Shown one piece after another: positions 3,349 to 5,945 of a stretch of 5,945 nucleotides of DNA. The stretch comes from Campylobacterota bacterium (lineage in GTDB: Bacteria; Campylobacterota; Campylobacteria; Campylobacterales; Sulfurovaceae). Positions within the stretch are counted from its first letter, which is position 1. The number at the start of each line of letters is the position of its first letter. Location: assembly GCA_013153825.1 (NCBI GenBank), contig JAADDP010000020.1:1-5945 (forward strand). The letters run 5' to 3'. A program made the position numbers and the translations under genes. The notes beneath the pieces are model-generated. The model saw only the letters and a program-made list of their open reading frames with translations. It did no database searches and was not told where the DNA came from.

Positions 3349-5945
3349 TTACAATACATCTCTACCTAATAGTATATTCCTATGATATCTTCTATTCGCT
3401 TTACCCATTTTAGAATATTTAATATCAGAATTATCTGCAAATCCTTTTTTAAATAGATTGACAAGAAATCTAAAATAGACACTTTTAGTTCTACTATTCG
3501 CAATATATACCTTTTGAAGCTCTACATCTAGCTCTCTCAAGGTGCAGAACCCTTTATCATTAATAATCTCCTTAGCAATCTCTATAATCTTATCTGGAGG
3601 GATTAACATAGCTTTTAATCTGACAACCTTATCATCATTATGGGCAAATCTCTTAATCTCATCTAAATCTAGCTCAATCTCATTCAATTTCGTCAACTCT
3701 CCAAGAGAGAATCTATTTCTAAGAACTTTCGATGTGATATTGCAATCTTTAAACTTCTCATCTAACTCCTTATAGAGTTCTCTGGTCTCATCCGATATCT
3801 TTTTCTGCTTCTCTCTCTTTTCACTCTTATCTTCGCAAGTAATAAGCTCTATCTTTTCAAGTTCAGGTTCAGAATCTCTCTCCTCTATAATTTTAAATGA
3901 GAGATTATATATCTCATTCAACATCTCAACACTATTATGGTTTATCCAATCTATAGCAACTCTATCAACATATTTCTCAAAATTTACCTTATCTAAGTTC
4001 TCAAAGAGCTCTTCAATATCATCAACGTTATTAACTGCCAGAGCTGAAAAGATGAAATCATCCCTCTCCATATTGAATTTACCTAAACCTTTTGCCTCAA
4101 TTACCTGCAAAGCATCTCTAAAGTGGGTCATAAATCCACTCAAATCTCTCTGGTGACTAGGGATGTGAAATCTATTCTTTATCCAATTTTTAAACTTTGA
4201 ACTGTTAAAACTCTGGCTCAGCTTATGAACCTTCAACTTCTTAAAACCTCTCACAAGCCCTATTGCCTGATTTCTGACAAACTTCTCCTGTTGATGTTCA
4301 AACTTAGGCTTAATGTAATAGAAGAATCCCCCATCTCTCAATCTCCCCAGAAGCTGAATAAAGCTATTTGCATTATATACAGTTCCATACTGGTATATAC
4401 CTCTCAAATTTGGGATATTAATTCCTGTAGTAGCTTTTGTAGTTGAGACATAGGCATACTCTCCATACTTTATCTTTCCACCCTTAACCTTTTCTCCATT
4501 CTCCTTCATCTCTATAGATGTCATACTAAAGACAGGAATATTATGTTTAATGAGAAGATTACTAACCTCCTCAACCTTAATCTTTGAACTGCAATAGACC
4601 ATTACAGAGCCAGATTTTATTTGACTCTTAATATGGCTAACCATCTCCTCTTCACTCTGAAATTTATCCTTTGAATAGTCTATTCTTCTCTTTGCAGAGT
4701 CTGGAACTCTTGCCGTAATCACTTTTATATCAACATCGGTAGGGATTACAGGTGTTCCACTCATAAATAGAACTCTTCTCTTATATTTATATAGAAGAAA
4801 CTCATAAACTTTAACAACCTTCTCTCTAAAGTTTTTGGACTCTCGATAGAGGTGTTGCTCATCAAAAATAATAATATCACTCTCCTGGATTCTCTTCTTA
4901 AAAATATCTGGATGGCTCTTATATAGATTGTAGAAGATATCTGTAGTCATAGAGATGTATGGATAGTCTATATCCCTAATCTTTCTAACATTCTTAAATA
5001 TTGACTCTTTAACTATCTCATCTGTTACCATCCTTAGAGGAGAGATTATAATCATATTTCTATACTTAACTGGAAATATATTTTTGACTAGATAACTCTT
5101 GCCTGTACCTGTAGGGGCATTTAAAAGAGTTCTCTGATTACCATCTACAATATCTATAATTCTCTTAGATAAATCACTCAATTTTCCATTTGAATTTAAC
5201 TCAACAACCTCATCTCTATCAGATTTTCCAGAGAGATTTAATAGAAACTCTACCTCTTTAGAGATATCTTCCCTCATAAGATTCTTGCTCTTTATAATAT
5301 CTCGAACGGAGTTGACACTATTTCTACTTGAAGCAATCTGAAATCTTCTATCTAACTCTTCAACCCTTTTTCTATTAAAAATCTTCACAAAATTATCTTC
5401 TGAGAGAACTCTTTTCAAACTTGGAAGAGCTTCTCTCTCAATTTTTGAAAATGGGATATCTAAACTATCTATCCACTCCGTTAAATCTGTAACCTCTTTA
5501 GGAATCTCATCCCAATTTACCATATATGTCTTTTTATAGGATTTTCTATTTAACCTTGAGAGGAGCTTGAGCTTCTCATCTGTAGAGACATCTCTATCGA
5601 CTGCAAGGATAATTTTATGATACTGCTTAAGTTCTACCCCATGCTCTTTAAATTTAAAAGGTATATGTTTACTATCTGTAACTAGAATATCTGCTTTTGG
5701 AAAGGCTATATTTCCATTTACTCCATCCTTCAGCCCCTCACACAGAATTAGAGTTCTAGAGTTATCTCTTTGTGCCTTAATAAATGCACCTAGATTTTTA
5801 GTCCCTTTAATATTTAACCAGCCTGTGGTTGAATCAATCTTAAATTTTCCGTAGAAATCTCTCCCATTATCAAAGAAGAGAATATTCTTCTCTCCATACA
5901 TTCTATTCTTCTTAAATCTATTATTAAAAAGAGTAAAATCAAAAG
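3349..5945 (-). CDS. TOPRIM-SF2 helicase fusion protein, 5' end outside the window
   Basis: Residues are numbered from the ATG at 5899-5901. That codon is probably internal: the frame stays open to the right edge (FDFTLFNNRFKKNR before it) and no good ribosome binding site precedes it. N-terminal TOPRIM fold: Glu55 in LILCEG and Asp102/Asp104 in AVDRD, the metal-binding residues of DnaG-type primases and topoisomerases. SF2 helicase: Walker A NAPTGTGKS (261-269), Ia SPLR (287-290), DEQH box (347-350), III SGTP (381-384), IV VMVYCSSK (433-440), V TTKATTGIN (487-495), VI QLLGRLR (517-523). Residues 530-850 match no domain I know; 675-705 is a charged linker. The layout suggests a primase-helicase or replication initiator of a plasmid, phage or integrated element; a defence role is an alternative. 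An upstream zinc finger may lie beyond the edge. Domains are clear; the function is inferred. Confidence 0.88.
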   Translation of the reverse strand, partial: FDFTLFNNRFKKNRMYGEKNILFFDNGRDFYGKFKIDSTTGWLNIKGTKNLGAFIKAQRDNSRTLILCEGLKDGVNGNIAFPKADILVTDSKHIPFKFKEHGVELKQYHKIILAVDRDVSTDEKLKLLSRLNRKSYKKTYMVNWDEIPKEVTDLTEWIDSLDIPFSKIEREALPSLKRVLSEDNFVKIFNRKRVEELDRRFQIASSRNSVNSVRDIIKSKNLMREDISKEVEFLLNLSGKSDRDEVVELNSNGKLSDLSKRIIDIVDGNQRTLLNAPTGTGKSYLVKNIFPVKYRNMIIISPLRMVTDEIVKESIFKNVRKIRDIDYPYISMTTDIFYNLYKSHPDIFKKRIQESDIIIFDEQHLYRESKNFREKVVKVYEFLLYKYKRRVLFMSGTPVIPTDVDIKVITARVPDSAKRRIDYSKDKFQSEEEMVSHIKSQIKSGSVMVYCSSKIKVEEVSNLLIKHNIPVFSMTSIEMKENGEKVKGGKIKYGEYAYVSTTKATTGINIPNLRGIYQYGTVYNANSFIQLLGRLRDGGFFYYIKPKFEHQQEKFVRNQAIGLVRGFKKLKVHKLSQSFNSSKFKNWIKNRFHIPSHQRDLSGFMTHFRDALQVIEAKGLGKFNMERDDFIFSALAVNNVDDIEELFENLDKVNFEKYVDRVAIDWINHNSVEMLNEIYNLSFKIIEERDSEPELEKIELITCEDKSEKREKQKKISDETRELYKELDEKFKDCNITSKVLRNRFSLGELTKLNEIELDLDEIKRFAHNDDKVVRLKAMLIPPDKIIEIAKEIINDKGFCTLRELDVELQKVYIANSRTKSVYFRFLVNLFKKGFADNSDIKYSKMGKANRRYHRNILLGRDVL

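Noticed and set aside
3542..4446. Rightward open frames at 3542-3775 and 4225-4446
   Set aside because: Both are antisense to the TOPRIM-helicase gene, with low-complexity translations and no ribosome binding sites.
5899..5901. ATG as the true start of the TOPRIM-helicase protein
   Set aside because: The frame is open to the right edge, no good Shine-Dalgarno site precedes the ATG, and TOPRIM proteins of this kind usually have further N-terminal sequence.

Overview
The window is AT-rich bacterial chromosomal DNA, most likely from a Campylobacterota (epsilonproteobacterial) genome, perhaps a Sulfurimonas-type relative. I infer this from the wording of RsmE and of the thiol peroxidase, which resembles what I know from that group, and from TATAAT-type -10 boxes without clear -35 boxes. 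I cannot fix the genus.

Layout: the 3' part of rsmE (16S rRNA m3U1498 methyltransferase) runs rightward from the left edge to 467. Everything else reads leftward. These genes are a small basic protein of unknown function (464-835), the thiol peroxidase tpx (887-1408), a stand-alone acyl-ACP synthetase of the Aas type (1502-3130), and a large protein joining a TOPRIM domain to a superfamily 2 helicase (3349 to beyond the right edge). The TOPRIM-helicase gene is open to the last base and lacks its true 5' end here.

The genes do not form one pathway. tpx has its own promoter signal, a -10 box inside a 17-bp palindrome that could be an operator. The small gene has a perfect 13-bp inverted repeat just ahead of its start codon. 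The acyl-ACP synthetase has a GTG start fixed by a good Shine-Dalgarno site and an in-frame upstream stop. The 218-bp gap at 3131-3348 separates housekeeping-type genes from the TOPRIM-helicase gene. That gene resembles mobile-element replication proteins more than core functions, so the gap may mark the edge of an inserted element, although no repeat, integrase or attachment site is visible to prove it.

The most unusual item is the TOPRIM-SF2 helicase fusion. I see no tRNA, rRNA, CRISPR array or insertion sequence.
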